NCBI RefSeq assembly: GCF_014192095.1
Contig: NZ_JACHXN010000005.1
Location: forward strand, 45,944 to 109,943
DNA from: Phyllobacterium trifolii
GTDB lineage: Bacteria; Pseudomonadota; Alphaproteobacteria; Rhizobiales; Rhizobiaceae
Reading direction: 5' to 3'
DNA length: 64,000 nt
The notes beneath the pieces are model-generated. The model was not told the origin of the DNA, searched no databases, and saw nothing but the letters and a program-made list of their open reading frames with translations. This document shows, piece by piece, positions 8,666 through 18,007 of the stretch. Made by a program: the position numbers and the translations under genes. Position 1 is the first letter of the stretch; each line of letters starts with the position of its first letter.

Positions 8666-10144
8666 TTATGACGTCATCCCGGCAACGGTTCGTGCCGCGC
8701 CATCCTCTAGAAGCTTTTCCAGAGCGTGGCCGACGGTTTGGCGAAATTCCTGGTTTCCGGGAAGATCTTTGCCGAAGATCTGGTCAAGACCGAGATAGGC
8801 ATTCATAAGGTCGTCAGAGGTTTTCCCGGTTGTGCGCTGCTTAAATTGATCGGCAAACGGATCGCGCACATCGATTGGCTTGCCGTTTTCGTCCACTCCC
8901 GTAGCGTAGCGCATCCAGCCGGCGACGCCGAGAGCGAGACGGTCGAAAGGTTTCTTCTGTTCCAAACGCTGCCGGATCGTGTTCAACAAGCGTTGCGGCA
9001 ATTTCTGCGAGCCGTCCATGGCGATCTGCCACGTGCGATGGCGCAGCGCCGGGTTGCGAAAGCGTTCGCGTAGCTGAGCTTTGTAGGCGTTCAGATCAAA
9101 TCCTGGAAGCGGTGGAAGTGTCGACGTGATCTCTTCGTCCATCATGGTTTCAATGAATGCGCTGAAGCCCTCCGCCTTCATCACATCGGAGACCGTCTCG
9201 TGACCCGCGAGATAACCGAGATAAGCCAGGGTTGAGTGGCTGCCATTCAAGAGCCGAAGTTTCATCAGTTCGAATGCATCGACATTATCGACGAATGTTG
9301 CGCCGAATTTCTCCCATGCCGGGCGGCCGGAAGGAAAATGATCCTCCACCACCCACTGTGTGAAAGGCTCGGTCATGATCGGCCATGCATCGAATAGTCC
9401 CGTAGCCCGTGCCGTCGTGGCGCGATCAGCATCGGTTGTAGCCGGGACAATCCGGTCAACCATGGTCGAGGGAAAGGCGATACTTTCGCCAATATACCGC
9501 CCAAGCCCAGCGTCGCGCAGTTCGGCGAAACGTGTGACCACCCGCTTTAGCGTTTCGCCATTGGAGGGAAGGTTATCGCACGACAACAGCGTGAAAGGCG
9601 CGGTACCATTCGCGCGGCGCCGGGCCAGCGCTTCAACGATAAAACCAATAGCTGAGCGCGGTGCAGCAGGTTCAGCAAGGTCATGAACGATATCGGCGTG
9701 AGATTCGTCGAGCGAGGCGGTGGCGGGCGAATAGCAATATCCTTTTTCCGTCACGGTCAGGGAAACGATCCTGACGCCGGGATCTGCCATCGCAGCGAGC
9801 ACTGATTCCGGATTTTCGGGTGCGACCAGAACTTTTGCGACACTGCCGATCACACGGAAGCTATCGCCGCCGCCATCGCGGGATGCGACAGTGTAAAGTC
9901 CGTCTTGCGGTTCGATTGCCTCTTTCGTATCGCCACTGCGCAACGAAACGCCCAGTATGCCCCAGCGATTGTCGCCACTGGCGAGTACGCTGTCCGTATA
10001 GACGGCCTGATGTGCTCTGTGGAATGCACCGATGCCGAGATGCACGATACCAATTCGAGCCGGGCTTCGATCATAGCCGGGTTGCTTCACATTCGATGCC
10101 AGATGATGCAGCGTCGAGTCGGAGAGGCGGAGCATTTCAGTCAT
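8666..10144 (-). CDS. uxuB: Fructuronate reductase (mannitol dehydrogenase family)
   Basis: An NAD-dependent long-chain polyol dehydrogenase of 492 residues, inferred to reduce D-fructuronate to D-mannonate. The N-terminal nucleotide-binding part includes IVHLGIGAFHRAHQAVY. The catalytic motif KLRLLNGSHS has the Lys, Asn and His spacing of the mannitol dehydrogenase family. It follows uxaC by 27 nt and shares its promoter. No second reductase (uxaB) is seen, so this enzyme may also reduce tagaturonate, or uxaB lies elsewhere. Mannitol dehydrogenase itself is an alternative, but the neighbours favour UxuB. Confidence 0.82.
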   Translation of the reverse strand: MTEMLRLSDSTLHHLASNVKQPGYDRSPARIGIVHLGIGAFHRAHQAVYTDSVLASGDNRWGILGVSLRSGDTKEAIEPQDGLYTVASRDGGGDSFRVIGSVAKVLVAPENPESVLAAMADPGVRIVSLTVTEKGYCYSPATASLDESHADIVHDLAEPAAPRSAIGFIVEALARRRANGTAPFTLLSCDNLPSNGETLKRVVTRFAELRDAGLGRYIGESIAFPSTMVDRIVPATTDADRATTARATGLFDAWPIMTEPFTQWVVEDHFPSGRPAWEKFGATFVDNVDAFELMKLRLLNGSHSTLAYLGYLAGHETVSDVMKAEGFSAFIETMMDEEITSTLPPLPGFDLNAYKAQLRERFRNPALRHRTWQIAMDGSQKLPQRLLNTIRQRLEQKKPFDRLALGVAGWMRYATGVDENGKPIDVRDPFADQFKQRTTGKTSDDLMNAYLGLDQIFGKDLPGNQEFRQTVGHALEKLLEDGAARTVAGMTS

Positions 10145-10171
10145 TCTGTGCCTGCAATTGTGGTTTCTATT

Positions 10172-11569
10172 TCAAAGCTTGTAAGTCTGTTTCGCCAGGC
10201 GGTAGGCAAGATCATGCGCGATTTCCACCGCCTCGTCCTCCTCCAACCTGTGATCGGCAACGAGCCGAGCCAGATACGCGCAGTCGACACGACGCGCCAT
10301 GTCATGGCGCGCGGGAATGGACATATAGGCACGCGTATCGTCGTTAAAGCCAACCGTATTGTAGAAGCCAGCGGTCTCCGTGGTCAGTTCACGGAAGCGG
10401 CGCATACCTTCCGGACTATCATGGAACCACCATGCGGGGCCAAGGCGCAGAGCTGGATAATGGCCCGCGAGAGGCGCGAGTTCCCGGCTGTAGCTGGTCT
10501 CATCGAGGGTGAAGAGGACAAGCGTCAAGCGAGGATCGTTGCCAAACGCGTCAAGCAGAGGTTTCAGTTCCTCGACGTAGCCGGTCGAGCGCGGAATATC
10601 GGCGCCCTTGTCCGTTCCAAACCGTTCGAACAGAGCGGGATTGTGATTTCGGTAGGAGCCGGGATGAATCTGCATGACCAGACCATCCTCGATACTCATT
10701 CGTGCCATTTCCGTCAGCATCTGTGCGCGGAAGAGGTCAGCATCTTCAGGCGAAGCACCTTTTAGCACGCGTTCGAATAACGCTGACGCCGCAGAGACAG
10801 GAAGATCAGCGGTACGCGCGTTCGGATGACCGTGATCGCTCGACGTGGCGCCACGCCGTTTGAAATAGGCACGGCGCACCCGATGCGCTTCGAGATATCC
10901 CTCATAGTCGAGCTTGGTGCCTGCAAGCGCAACGAAATCCTCTACGTTGGTGATAAAGTCCGTACGAGACGCATCTACGACCGCATCGGGGCGGTAGGCA
11001 GGAATGACGCGGCCATCCCAACCTGACTTCAAGATCGCATCGTGCGCTGCGAGTTGATCGGTCGCCGCATCGGTCGTCGAGATGACTTCAATGCCAAACT
11101 GTTTGTAGAGCGCCCGCGGACGCATGGATGGTTCTGTCAGGCGCTCTGCAATCCGATCATAAAGCGCATCTGCATTCTTCTCGCCAAGCCGCTCCTCAAT
11201 GCCGAAAACCGTTTCCAGTGCATGCTCGAACCACAGGCGGGAGGGTGTGCCCCTAAACAGATAGAAGTTCTTCGCAAACAGCCGCCATATCTTGCGGCCG
11301 TCAGCCTCAACCGGGCCTCCATCCTGACGCGGCACGCCAAGATCTTCCAACCTCACACCCTGTGAATAGAGCATGCGAAAAATATAATGATCTGGCTTGA
11401 CGAACAGGCTCGCCGGGTCCGGAAAGGCTTCGTCATTGGCGTACCAAAGCGGATCGGTGTGACCATGTGGCGCGATAATCGGCAGCCTCTCGACCGCGCT
11501 GAACAGACGGCGGGCAATCCCCCGTGCATCGGGTTCGATTGGGAAAAGTCGATCAGGATGAAGTGCCAT
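10172..11569 (-). CDS. uxaC: Uronate (glucuronate/galacturonate) isomerase
   Basis: UxaC converts D-glucuronate to D-fructuronate and D-galacturonate to D-tagaturonate, the first step of the pathway. It has 465 residues, the usual length. Family features are the near-N-terminal PIIAPHGHTDPLWYANDEAF with the metal-binding HxH, then DHYIFRMLYSQGV and, in the middle, EVISTTDAATDQL. AAGGA precedes the ATG. It is the first gene of the uxaC-uxuB unit and diverges from the GntR gene across a 263-bp region with the palindrome at 11693-11710. Confidence 0.93.
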   Translation of the reverse strand: MALHPDRLFPIEPDARGIARRLFSAVERLPIIAPHGHTDPLWYANDEAFPDPASLFVKPDHYIFRMLYSQGVRLEDLGVPRQDGGPVEADGRKIWRLFAKNFYLFRGTPSRLWFEHALETVFGIEERLGEKNADALYDRIAERLTEPSMRPRALYKQFGIEVISTTDAATDQLAAHDAILKSGWDGRVIPAYRPDAVVDASRTDFITNVEDFVALAGTKLDYEGYLEAHRVRRAYFKRRGATSSDHGHPNARTADLPVSAASALFERVLKGASPEDADLFRAQMLTEMARMSIEDGLVMQIHPGSYRNHNPALFERFGTDKGADIPRSTGYVEELKPLLDAFGNDPRLTLVLFTLDETSYSRELAPLAGHYPALRLGPAWWFHDSPEGMRRFRELTTETAGFYNTVGFNDDTRAYMSIPARHDMARRVDCAYLARLVADHRLEEDEAVEIAHDLAYRLAKQTYKL

Positions 11570-11692
11570 TATGCGTCCTTGCTACCACATCGTGCCTGCA
11601 CCGACCTGGATGCGAAGCCGTTAATGCTCCGTTTATGATGGCAGGTTGCGCCATTTGTGAACATTGGTAACGATGATCTTGGCGAACAGTAA

Positions 11693-11710
11693 ATAATAAT
11701 ATATTAGTAT
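11693..11710. promoter_or_regulatory. Imperfect palindrome between uxaC and the GntR gene (candidate operator)
   Basis: The 18 bp from 11693 hold the perfect core TAATATATTA (11697-11706), flanked by ATA and TAT with one mismatched pair. It shares its core with the sites at 2908 and 8621. It lies 124 bp upstream of uxaC and 123 bp upstream of the regulator gene, so one site could serve both directions. Confidence 0.5.
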
Positions 11711-11832
11711 GTCAACCGAAACTGAATGCATTTGATATCATCGCATAACGCCGGTCTCGGACTATGAATTCAAATAGAATTCCATCATTCAATAGATCGG
11801 ATGATCCGTGAAGATGGAAATGGAGCACTGCA

Positions 11833-12609
11833 ATGACAGCAGAGAACCAGGGAGACAAAGGCTTAGCCATTGCAACGCCGTCCGAGGTGCGAACTTCAGG
11901 TGTCAATCGCGGTGCGCGCGCGACAAGCCCCGGACCTCGCGGGGCACCGGCCGGGCGGATGACCACTGCCACCGCAATTTACCGCGAGCTGCACGCAGCC
12001 ATCGTAGCGATGGAGATGACACCGGGAACTGCCCTCAATGAGAAGGTCCTGACCGAACGCTTTGGCGTCAGTCGCACGCCGGTGCGCGAAGCGTTGATCC
12101 GCTTGGTTGAAGACGGACTTGTCGATGTCTTTCCGCAATCGGGAACATTTGTCGCCCGCATTCCTGTTGCCCTGATCCCCGAGGCTGTGGTGATCCGCCA
12201 GGCGCTCGAGGGAGCAACCGTGGAGCGTGCGGCGGCCGTCGCAACGGCCAAGGATGTCGAATGGCTCGATGAAATCCTTGCCCGCCAGCGCTTTTTTGCC
12301 GATCGTCAGAACACGAGCGCGTTTCACGAGGCCGACGAGGCTTTCCACGAAGCGATTGCCGGAATTTCCGGCCATCCGGGCATCTGGCACTATCTCAAGC
12401 CAGTGAAGGTGCAGATCGATCGGGCGCGGCGTATGACGTTGCCGGGTTTGGGCCGCATGGAGCATGTTCTTTCCGAGCACCAGATCATTCGTAATGCCAT
12501 CGAAGCCCATGACGTGCCGGCCGCCTGTGCGGCGATGAAACAGCATCTGAATGCCGTCATCCCCGATATTGAAACCTTGAGAAAGAGCCACCCAGGATCA
12601 TTTGTTTGA
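11833..12609 (+). CDS. GntR-family (FCD domain) transcriptional regulator
   Basis: 258 residues. An unusually long, probably disordered N-terminal tail of about 40 residues comes first. The winged helix-turn-helix follows (LNEKVLTERFGVSRTPVREALIRL, about 68-91), then an FCD effector domain whose metal-binding Asp and His residues fit the segment FHEADEAFHEAIAGISGH and the later EHQIIRNAI and MKQHLNAV. FCD regulators usually sense small carboxylates, in keeping with a uronate or a pathway intermediate. It lies 34 nt before uxuA in the same direction and diverges from uxaC. GGAG lies 8 nt before the ATG. It probably binds the three palindromes in the cluster. Confidence 0.9.
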   Translation: MTAENQGDKGLAIATPSEVRTSGVNRGARATSPGPRGAPAGRMTTATAIYRELHAAIVAMEMTPGTALNEKVLTERFGVSRTPVREALIRLVEDGLVDVFPQSGTFVARIPVALIPEAVVIRQALEGATVERAAAVATAKDVEWLDEILARQRFFADRQNTSAFHEADEAFHEAIAGISGHPGIWHYLKPVKVQIDRARRMTLPGLGRMEHVLSEHQIIRNAIEAHDVPAACAAMKQHLNAVIPDIETLRKSHPGSFV

Positions 12610-12643
12610 ATGGGATCGGCGATATAATTTGACGGAGGAATGA

Positions 12644-13834
12644 ATGCGTCAGGCATGGCGATGGTTTGGCCCAAAAGCCGGTGTCTCACTCGATAACGTG
12701 CGGCAGGCCGGCGCGACCGATATCGTTTCGGCGCTCCACGAGGTTCCAATTGGTGAAGCATGGACAATAGCGCAGGTGCACGAGCGTAAATCATTGATCG
12801 AATCGACACCTGCCGGGCGGACACCGCTGACCTGGTCGGTGGTCGAGAGCATTCCGATTCCTGATGCGGTGAAGCGCCTCGGCGGTGCTGCCAAACATGA
12901 GATTGCCGCCTGGATCGCTAGCATGGAAGCACTTGCGGCCAATGACATCAAGGTCATCTGCTACAACTTCATGCCCGTGGTCGACTGGTGCCGCACCGAT
13001 CTCGACTATGTCACGCCTACCGGTTCGACGGCCATGCGCTTCGACCACAACGTGTTCGCTGTGTTCGATTTGCACATCCTGCAGCGAGACGGTGCCGAAA
13101 ATGATTACTCAAAGGCTGACCGCGAGATTGCCGGCGACCTTTATAATGCCATGGGTGCCCAGGAAATCGCTGAGCTTACGCGCAATATCGCCAGCGCGCT
13201 CCCTGGCTCGACCACCGAACCGCTGACCATACCGGCGTTCCGCGATAGGCTCGAAACCTATTCCGGCATCGATGCGAACCGCCTGCGTCAGCATCTGATT
13301 GAATTCCTGGAGGTTGTGACACCGGTTGCCGATGAACTCGGCGTAAAGCTGACCTTGCATCCGGATGATCCGCCCCGTTCGCTCTTCGGCCTGCCGCGTA
13401 TTGCTTCGACTGAAGCAGACTATGCGGCGCTGTTCGATGCAGTACCCTCCCCTGCAAATGGCATGTGCCTTTGTACTGGCAGTCTTGGTGTGCGGACTGA
13501 CAATGACCTGCCCAAGATCGCCAGGCACTTTGCTTCACGCATCCACTTCACCCACCTGCGGGCGACGACCCGCGAAGGTGATGGCCGCAGCTTTCACGAA
13601 GCGGCTCACCTTGAAGGCGACGTGGATATGGTGGCGGTGTTGCGCGAGCTTCTCACCGAAGACCGCAAGCGCGACAAGGCAAACAGTATCATTTTCCGCT
13701 CCGATCATGGACACCGCATGCTCGACGATCTGAACAAGGACGTGACGCCAGGTTATCCGGCGATTGGTCGCCTGCGCGGCCTTGCCGAACTGCGCGGAAT
13801 TATACATGCACTGGATGCCTCCGCGCTGGCATAA
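12644..13834 (+). CDS. uxuA: Mannonate dehydratase
   Basis: UxuA dehydrates D-mannonate to 2-keto-3-deoxygluconate, the step after UxuB. The 396 residues match the family. Typical stretches are MRQAWRWFGPKAGVSL at the N-terminus, CYNFMPVVDWCRTDL, and metal-site regions around TLHPDDPPRSLFGLPRI, MCLCTGSLG, HFTHLRATT and FRSDHGHRM. GGAGG precedes the ATG. It is co-transcribed with the GntR gene and followed by a terminator at 13858. Confidence 0.95.
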   Translation: MRQAWRWFGPKAGVSLDNVRQAGATDIVSALHEVPIGEAWTIAQVHERKSLIESTPAGRTPLTWSVVESIPIPDAVKRLGGAAKHEIAAWIASMEALAANDIKVICYNFMPVVDWCRTDLDYVTPTGSTAMRFDHNVFAVFDLHILQRDGAENDYSKADREIAGDLYNAMGAQEIAELTRNIASALPGSTTEPLTIPAFRDRLETYSGIDANRLRQHLIEFLEVVTPVADELGVKLTLHPDDPPRSLFGLPRIASTEADYAALFDAVPSPANGMCLCTGSLGVRTDNDLPKIARHFASRIHFTHLRATTREGDGRSFHEAAHLEGDVDMVAVLRELLTEDRKRDKANSIIFRSDHGHRMLDDLNKDVTPGYPAIGRLRGLAELRGIIHALDASALA

Positions 13835-13857
13835 TCCGGATCGATCTTTTAGTTTTT

Positions 13858-13890
13858 AAAGCCCTGGTTTTTCGCGAACCGGGGCTTTTC
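13858..13890 (+). terminator. Rho-independent terminator after uxuA
   Basis: AAAGCCCTGGTT pairs with AACCGGGGCTTT (one G-T pair) around a short loop, followed by T residues, 24 bp after the uxuA stop. Confidence 0.8.
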
Positions 13891-13993
13891 TACATCCAAA
13901 GGTACACCGATTTTTTTACGTATTAGCCAATATGCAATCGACGCTAAATAATTCTATTATAATTCATCACATTGTGGCCATATTGTCGACCGT

Positions 13994-14020
13994 TTGCAGT
14001 CATACCGCATTTAACTGCAA
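13994..14020. promoter_or_regulatory. Inverted repeat TTGCAGT-13 bp-ACTGCAA
   Basis: Two perfect 7-bp arms with a 13-bp spacer, within the 360-bp AT-rich gap (13891-14253) upstream of the RlpA-like gene. No gene is convincing in that gap. It could be a regulator site; the arms are too far apart for a good terminator hairpin and no T-run follows. Confidence 0.35.
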
Positions 14021-14253
14021 GCATCGGTCATCACTTTTTGAATCATATTAAGACGAGTTTTTTGAGTAACTTAGATCATATTTCGGATTGGTCTCGACAA
14101 AGTTTCGGAAACGGGTCACCCCAAGGCCACATTTCTCCAAAATAGAGGGAGCTACTCGCTCACGCCACGATCTACTTGCCCGGGGGTCAATCTCTACGCG
14201 TGTGTCTTCAGTCCGGCAGTTTTGCCGCGGGCTACCACAAGTGTGAATTTCAC

Positions 14254-14613
14254 ATGATCTCCTTCGCAAGTATCCGCACGGTACTTATTTCATCCATCCT
14301 TTTTCTAATGTTGGGCGCTGTATCCGCCAGTGCCGGTTCGGCCTGTGGCGGTGCTTCCTGGTACGCTCTTCATTCTAGAACCGCTTCCGGTGAACGGATG
14401 AATCCCTCCGCTCTCACCGCAGCTCATCGCACCTTGCCGCTCGGCTCGCGCGTCAAAGTAACCAACCAGCGCAATGGCAAGACGGTCGTGGTGCGCATCA
14501 ACGATCGGGGGCCGTTTGTCAGGGGCCGCATGCTGGATCTCTCGAAAGGTGCAGCTAGCCGCCTTGGCTTTATCGGCGCTGGCCACACCAATATCTGCAT
14601 GGCCCGCTTGTAA
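14254..14613 (+). CDS. RlpA-like double-psi beta-barrel protein, secreted
   Basis: 119 residues from the ATG at 14254: a signal peptide ([20 protein letters not shown], likely cut after VSASA), then a short RlpA-type domain with [36 protein letters not shown] and [19 protein letters not shown]. These are the hallmarks of the septal-ring lytic transglycosylase RlpA family, which acts on peptidoglycan in the periplasm. It lacks the C-terminal SPOR domain and a clear lipobox. The frame is open upstream to 14176, but that stretch lacks signal-peptide character. No strong ribosome-binding site is seen. Confidence 0.8.
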   Translation: MISFASIRTVLISSILFLMLGAVSASAGSACGGASWYALHSRTASGERMNPSALTAAHRTLPLGSRVKVTNQRNGKTVVVRINDRGPFVRGRMLDLSKGAASRLGFIGAGHTNICMARL

Positions 14614-14707
14614 CCTCGCAGGATGTTGATGCCGTCTCGGCATTGACCTTGACCATTGAACGTGACATCGCCATGTGAACACTCCTAATCCTGTCGGGGG
14701 ACGTTCC

Positions 14708-15649
14708 ATGGCACTCAAAGTCGCGGTCCAGATGGACCATATCAATTCGATCCGGATCGCTGGCGATACAACCTTTGCGCTTTGCCTCGAGGCGCAAAAA
14801 CGCGGTCACATACTCTACCACTATACCCCCGACAGGCTCAGCATGCGCGATGGCGTGGTTTCTGCACGCGTGGAAGAACTCAGCGTCCGCGATATCGAAG
14901 GCGATTATTATACGCTGGGAGAACCGATTTCGCGCGATCTGTCGGAAATGGACGTGGTTCTGCTACGCCAGGACCCGCCCTTCGACATGCATTACATCAC
15001 GACCACGCACATGCTGGAGCGGATCCATCCGAAGACGCTTGTCGTCAACGATCCTGCTTGGGTGCGCAACAGCCCCGAGAAGATTTTCGTCACCGAGTTC
15101 CCCGATCTAATGCCGGAAACGCTGATCACCAAGGATCCATTGGAAATCGCGGCATTCCGCAAGGAATTCGGCGATATCATTCTGAAACCGCTTTATGGCA
15201 ATGGCGGCGCAGGTGTGTTTCACCTCGCCGATGGCGACCGCAACTTGACGTCATTGCTGGAAATGTTCGGCCAGATGTTCCGCGAACCATTCATTGCGCA
15301 GCGTTATTTGAAAGATGTGCGCTCGGGTGACAAACGTATCATCCTGATCGATGGCGAGCCTGTTGGCGCCATCAACCGAGTGCCATCTGAAACCGATTCG
15401 CGTTCCAACATGCATGTGGGCGGTCGTGCCGAGAAGACCGAACTCACGGATCGAGAACGCGAAATCTGCGCGCGTATTGGACCGTCCTTGCGCGAGCGCG
15501 GTTTCATTCTGGTGGGTATTGACGTGATCGGTGACTATATGACCGAGATCAATGTCACTTCTCCGACGGGCGTTCGCGAGGTCAAGCGTTTCGGTGGTGC
15601 AGATATTTCGGCGCTGTTTTGGGATGCGGTGGAAGCCAAACGTCAGTAA
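14708..15649 (+). CDS. gshB: Glutathione synthetase
   Basis: ATP-dependent ligase joining gamma-glutamylcysteine and glycine. The 313 residues match E. coli GshB. It starts [20 protein letters not shown]; the ATP-grasp domain shows [35 protein letters not shown], and the C-terminal [19 protein letters not shown]. The ATG at 14708 is preferred over an upstream GTG because GGGGGACG precedes it. Confidence 0.95.
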   Translation: MALKVAVQMDHINSIRIAGDTTFALCLEAQKRGHILYHYTPDRLSMRDGVVSARVEELSVRDIEGDYYTLGEPISRDLSEMDVVLLRQDPPFDMHYITTTHMLERIHPKTLVVNDPAWVRNSPEKIFVTEFPDLMPETLITKDPLEIAAFRKEFGDIILKPLYGNGGAGVFHLADGDRNLTSLLEMFGQMFREPFIAQRYLKDVRSGDKRIILIDGEPVGAINRVPSETDSRSNMHVGGRAEKTELTDREREICARIGPSLRERGFILVGIDVIGDYMTEINVTSPTGVREVKRFGGADISALFWDAVEAKRQ

Positions 15650-15765
15650 TTCTCATCCCTCCGATCTGTTCTCTTATTGTTCTTGTCATGCAGATTGAAG
15701 TGTGCTGATGTACGTTCTTTAGCATTCTTCATTTTCAAACGTCTGCATTTTTCAAGAAAGATTTC

Positions 15766-17295
15766 ATGGTTACCCGCGTTCGTACGGTTGCCTTCCAGGG
15801 TATTGAAGCTCAGCCTGTCGATGTGCAGGTGATGATTGCCCCCGGCAAAATGGGAATGCATATCGTTGGTCTTCCGGACAAGGCAGTCGCCGAAAGCCGG
15901 GAGCGGGTCCAGGCGGCACTACATGCCTCCGGGCTTTCAATGCCCGTCAAGAAGGTGACAGTGAATCTCGCGCCTGCCGATTTGCCCAAGGAAGGAAGCC
16001 ATTACGATCTGCCGATCGCCGTGGGATTGATGGCAGGGCTTGGCGCCATGCCTGCCGACGCACTTCAGAACTATGTAGTGCTCGGTGAACTGTCGCTTGA
16101 TGGAACCATCACCCATGTCGCGGGTGTGCTGCCCGCAGCAATTGCTGCCAACCGACAAGAGAAGGGGCTGATATGCCCGGCATCCTGTGGCCCGGAAGCC
16201 GCATGGGCCGGCTCCGACATCGATATCCTTGCGCCGCGCAGTTTGATCCAGCTGGCCAATCATTTTCGCGGTACACAGGTCCTGTCACGTCCTGAGCCCG
16301 TCATGCATACGAGCGCGATGGGACTGCCAGATCTTGCAGACATAAGGGGCCAGGAAAGTGCGCGGCGCGCGCTGGAGGTCGCGGCAGCGGGTGGGCACAA
16401 CCTCTTGATGATGGGCCCGCCAGGATCCGGCAAATCCATGCTGGCGCAGCGTCTGCCCTCCGTCCTTCCGCCATTGCTGCCGCGTGAGTTGCTCGATGTC
16501 TCGATGATCGCCTCGATCGCCGGCGAACTCATGGGCGGCAAGTTGACGGACAGACGACCATTTCGCGCGCCGCATCACTCGGCATCCATGGCGGCTATGG
16601 TTGGAGGTGGTATCCGGGCAAGGCCGGGGGAAGTCTCGCTGGCCCATCGCGGCGTGCTGTTTCTCGATGAATTTCCCGAGTTTACACCGCAGGTCCTGGA
16701 TTCATTGCGCCAGCCACTGGAGACTGGCGAATGCATGATCGCGCGCGCCAATCACCGTATCTCCTATCCGGCGCAGATCCAGCTTGTTGCGGCGATGAAC
16801 CCGTGCCGCTGCGGCATGGCGGGGGAACCCGGCCATCAATGTGCGAGGGGGCCACGGTGCCGGCAGGATTACCAGGCAAGGATTTCTGGGCCTCTTCTGG
16901 ACCGTATCGACATCAGGATTGACGTCCCGTCCGTGAGTGCTACCGATCTCATACGCCCGCACTCTTCGGAAAGCAGCGCATCCGTCGCTGAACGGGTCGC
17001 GCGAGCGCGGACAATCCAAAAAAGGCGTTATGAGGAATTGGGTTTTCCAACCATCACCACAAATTCTCAGTGCTCCGTTGCGCTTATCGAACAGGTGGCA
17101 CAACCGGATGGACCCGGTGTTTCGTTGCTGCAGCAGGCGAGCGAGCAAATGCGCTTCTCCGCCCGGGCCTATCATCGGGTGTTAAAAGTTGCGCGGACCC
17201 TTGCAGACCTCGACGGACAAGAAATCGTCGGGCGCATTCATCTTGCCGAAGCCATCTCGTACCGGATGGGTGCGGATTCGATGTCGACAGCTTGA
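15766..17295 (+). CDS. comM: YifB/ComM-family Mg-chelatase-like AAA+ ATPase
   Basis: 509 residues with the three ComM parts: an N-terminal ChlI domain (PVDVQVMIAPGKMGMHIVGL; NLAPADLPKEGSHYDLPIA), an AAA+ core with Walker A MGPPGSGKSM and Walker B VLFLDEFPEF, and a C-terminal lid (RAYHRVLKVARTLADLDG). A cysteine cluster (MNPCRCG, HQCARGPRC) follows Walker B, as in the family. In naturally transformable bacteria ComM is a helicase that extends recombination of incoming DNA; the role in rhizobia is not established. A bidirectional terminator follows. Confidence 0.92.
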   Translation: MVTRVRTVAFQGIEAQPVDVQVMIAPGKMGMHIVGLPDKAVAESRERVQAALHASGLSMPVKKVTVNLAPADLPKEGSHYDLPIAVGLMAGLGAMPADALQNYVVLGELSLDGTITHVAGVLPAAIAANRQEKGLICPASCGPEAAWAGSDIDILAPRSLIQLANHFRGTQVLSRPEPVMHTSAMGLPDLADIRGQESARRALEVAAAGGHNLLMMGPPGSGKSMLAQRLPSVLPPLLPRELLDVSMIASIAGELMGGKLTDRRPFRAPHHSASMAAMVGGGIRARPGEVSLAHRGVLFLDEFPEFTPQVLDSLRQPLETGECMIARANHRISYPAQIQLVAAMNPCRCGMAGEPGHQCARGPRCRQDYQARISGPLLDRIDIRIDVPSVSATDLIRPHSSESSASVAERVARARTIQKRRYEELGFPTITTNSQCSVALIEQVAQPDGPGVSLLQQASEQMRFSARAYHRVLKVARTLADLDGQEIVGRIHLAEAISYRMGADSMSTA

Positions 17296-17334
17296 GCAGA
17301 GCTACCTCATGACGCGATTCCGTTAACACACATA

Positions 17335-17366
17335 AAAACTGCCAGACCTTCTGATCTGGCAGTTTT
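17335..17366. terminator. Bidirectional terminator between comM and the BTLCP gene
   Basis: AAAACTGCCAGA and TCTGGCAGTTTT form a perfect 12-bp stem around an 8-nt loop, with A and T runs on the two sides, between convergent genes. Confidence 0.85.
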
Positions 17367-17395
17367 CGAAATAGGTTGAGGTCGACTTCGCCCGA

Positions 17396-18007
17396 TTATT
17401 GGACCGAACCAACCAGAATATTCGTGGGAGCCTCAATGCTGACCCAGCGACCCGAATTGTTGGTCGCCTGACGTTTAAGGTAGGTATATGGGGTTTCTGA
17501 CCAGTTCTTTACGCCGTCAACAAGGTTATCAAGGACGAAGTCGCCCTTGTCAGTGCGGACGGTCAGCACAGCGTGACCTTCACCATCGGGCTTGCGCACC
17601 ACGGTAATCAATAGATTTGCCGGAGAAATGCCCGACTGCATCAGGTCGCGTCGCTTCAAAAGGACATAATCCTCGCAATCGCCAACCTTGTCGGGATAGG
17701 CCCAATACTCTTCAACGCCGTAGATTTCCATATCGGTCAATGGCTTGATCTTATGGTTGTCATTGCTGTTGACGTTGACGATCAACTGCCAAAAATCATG
17801 GTTCATCTTTTCGGGCATGACATTCCGGCTGCGGATGGAGCATTCTTCCGGGAGCCGCTTGCAGAATTCATAATGGCCGATTGGCTGTGATGTCAGCCCT
17901 CCGGTGGTCATGAATGCTTCGGAGGCAAAAGCGACGTTTGCGCCAAGCGTACCCGCGAAGAGCGCCATGGCGACTATGGTCTTTACAACCCCTTCTACCC
18001 CGAACAT
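17396..18007 (-). CDS. Transglutaminase-like cysteine peptidase (BTLCP family), secreted
   Basis: 203 residues with an N-terminal signal peptide (VVKTIVAMALFAGTLGANVAFA). The predicted papain-like triad is visible as Cys in VGDCEDYVLLKR, His in GEGHAVLTV and Asp in FVLDNL. The family (DUF920, LapG-like) is periplasmic in proteobacteria; LapG cleaves large RTX-type adhesins, but no LapD partner is seen here. Substrate unknown. GGAG precedes the ATG. Confidence 0.85.
   Translation of the reverse strand: MFGVEGVVKTIVAMALFAGTLGANVAFASEAFMTTGGLTSQPIGHYEFCKRLPEECSIRSRNVMPEKMNHDFWQLIVNVNSNDNHKIKPLTDMEIYGVEEYWAYPDKVGDCEDYVLLKRRDLMQSGISPANLLITVVRKPDGEGHAVLTVRTDKGDFVLDNLVDGVKNWSETPYTYLKRQATNNSGRWVSIEAPTNILVGSVQ

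Noticed and set aside
14048-14269. 73-codon minus-strand frame before the RlpA-like gene
   Set aside because: No ribosome-binding site, no conserved motif, and it runs into the coding region of the opposite strand.
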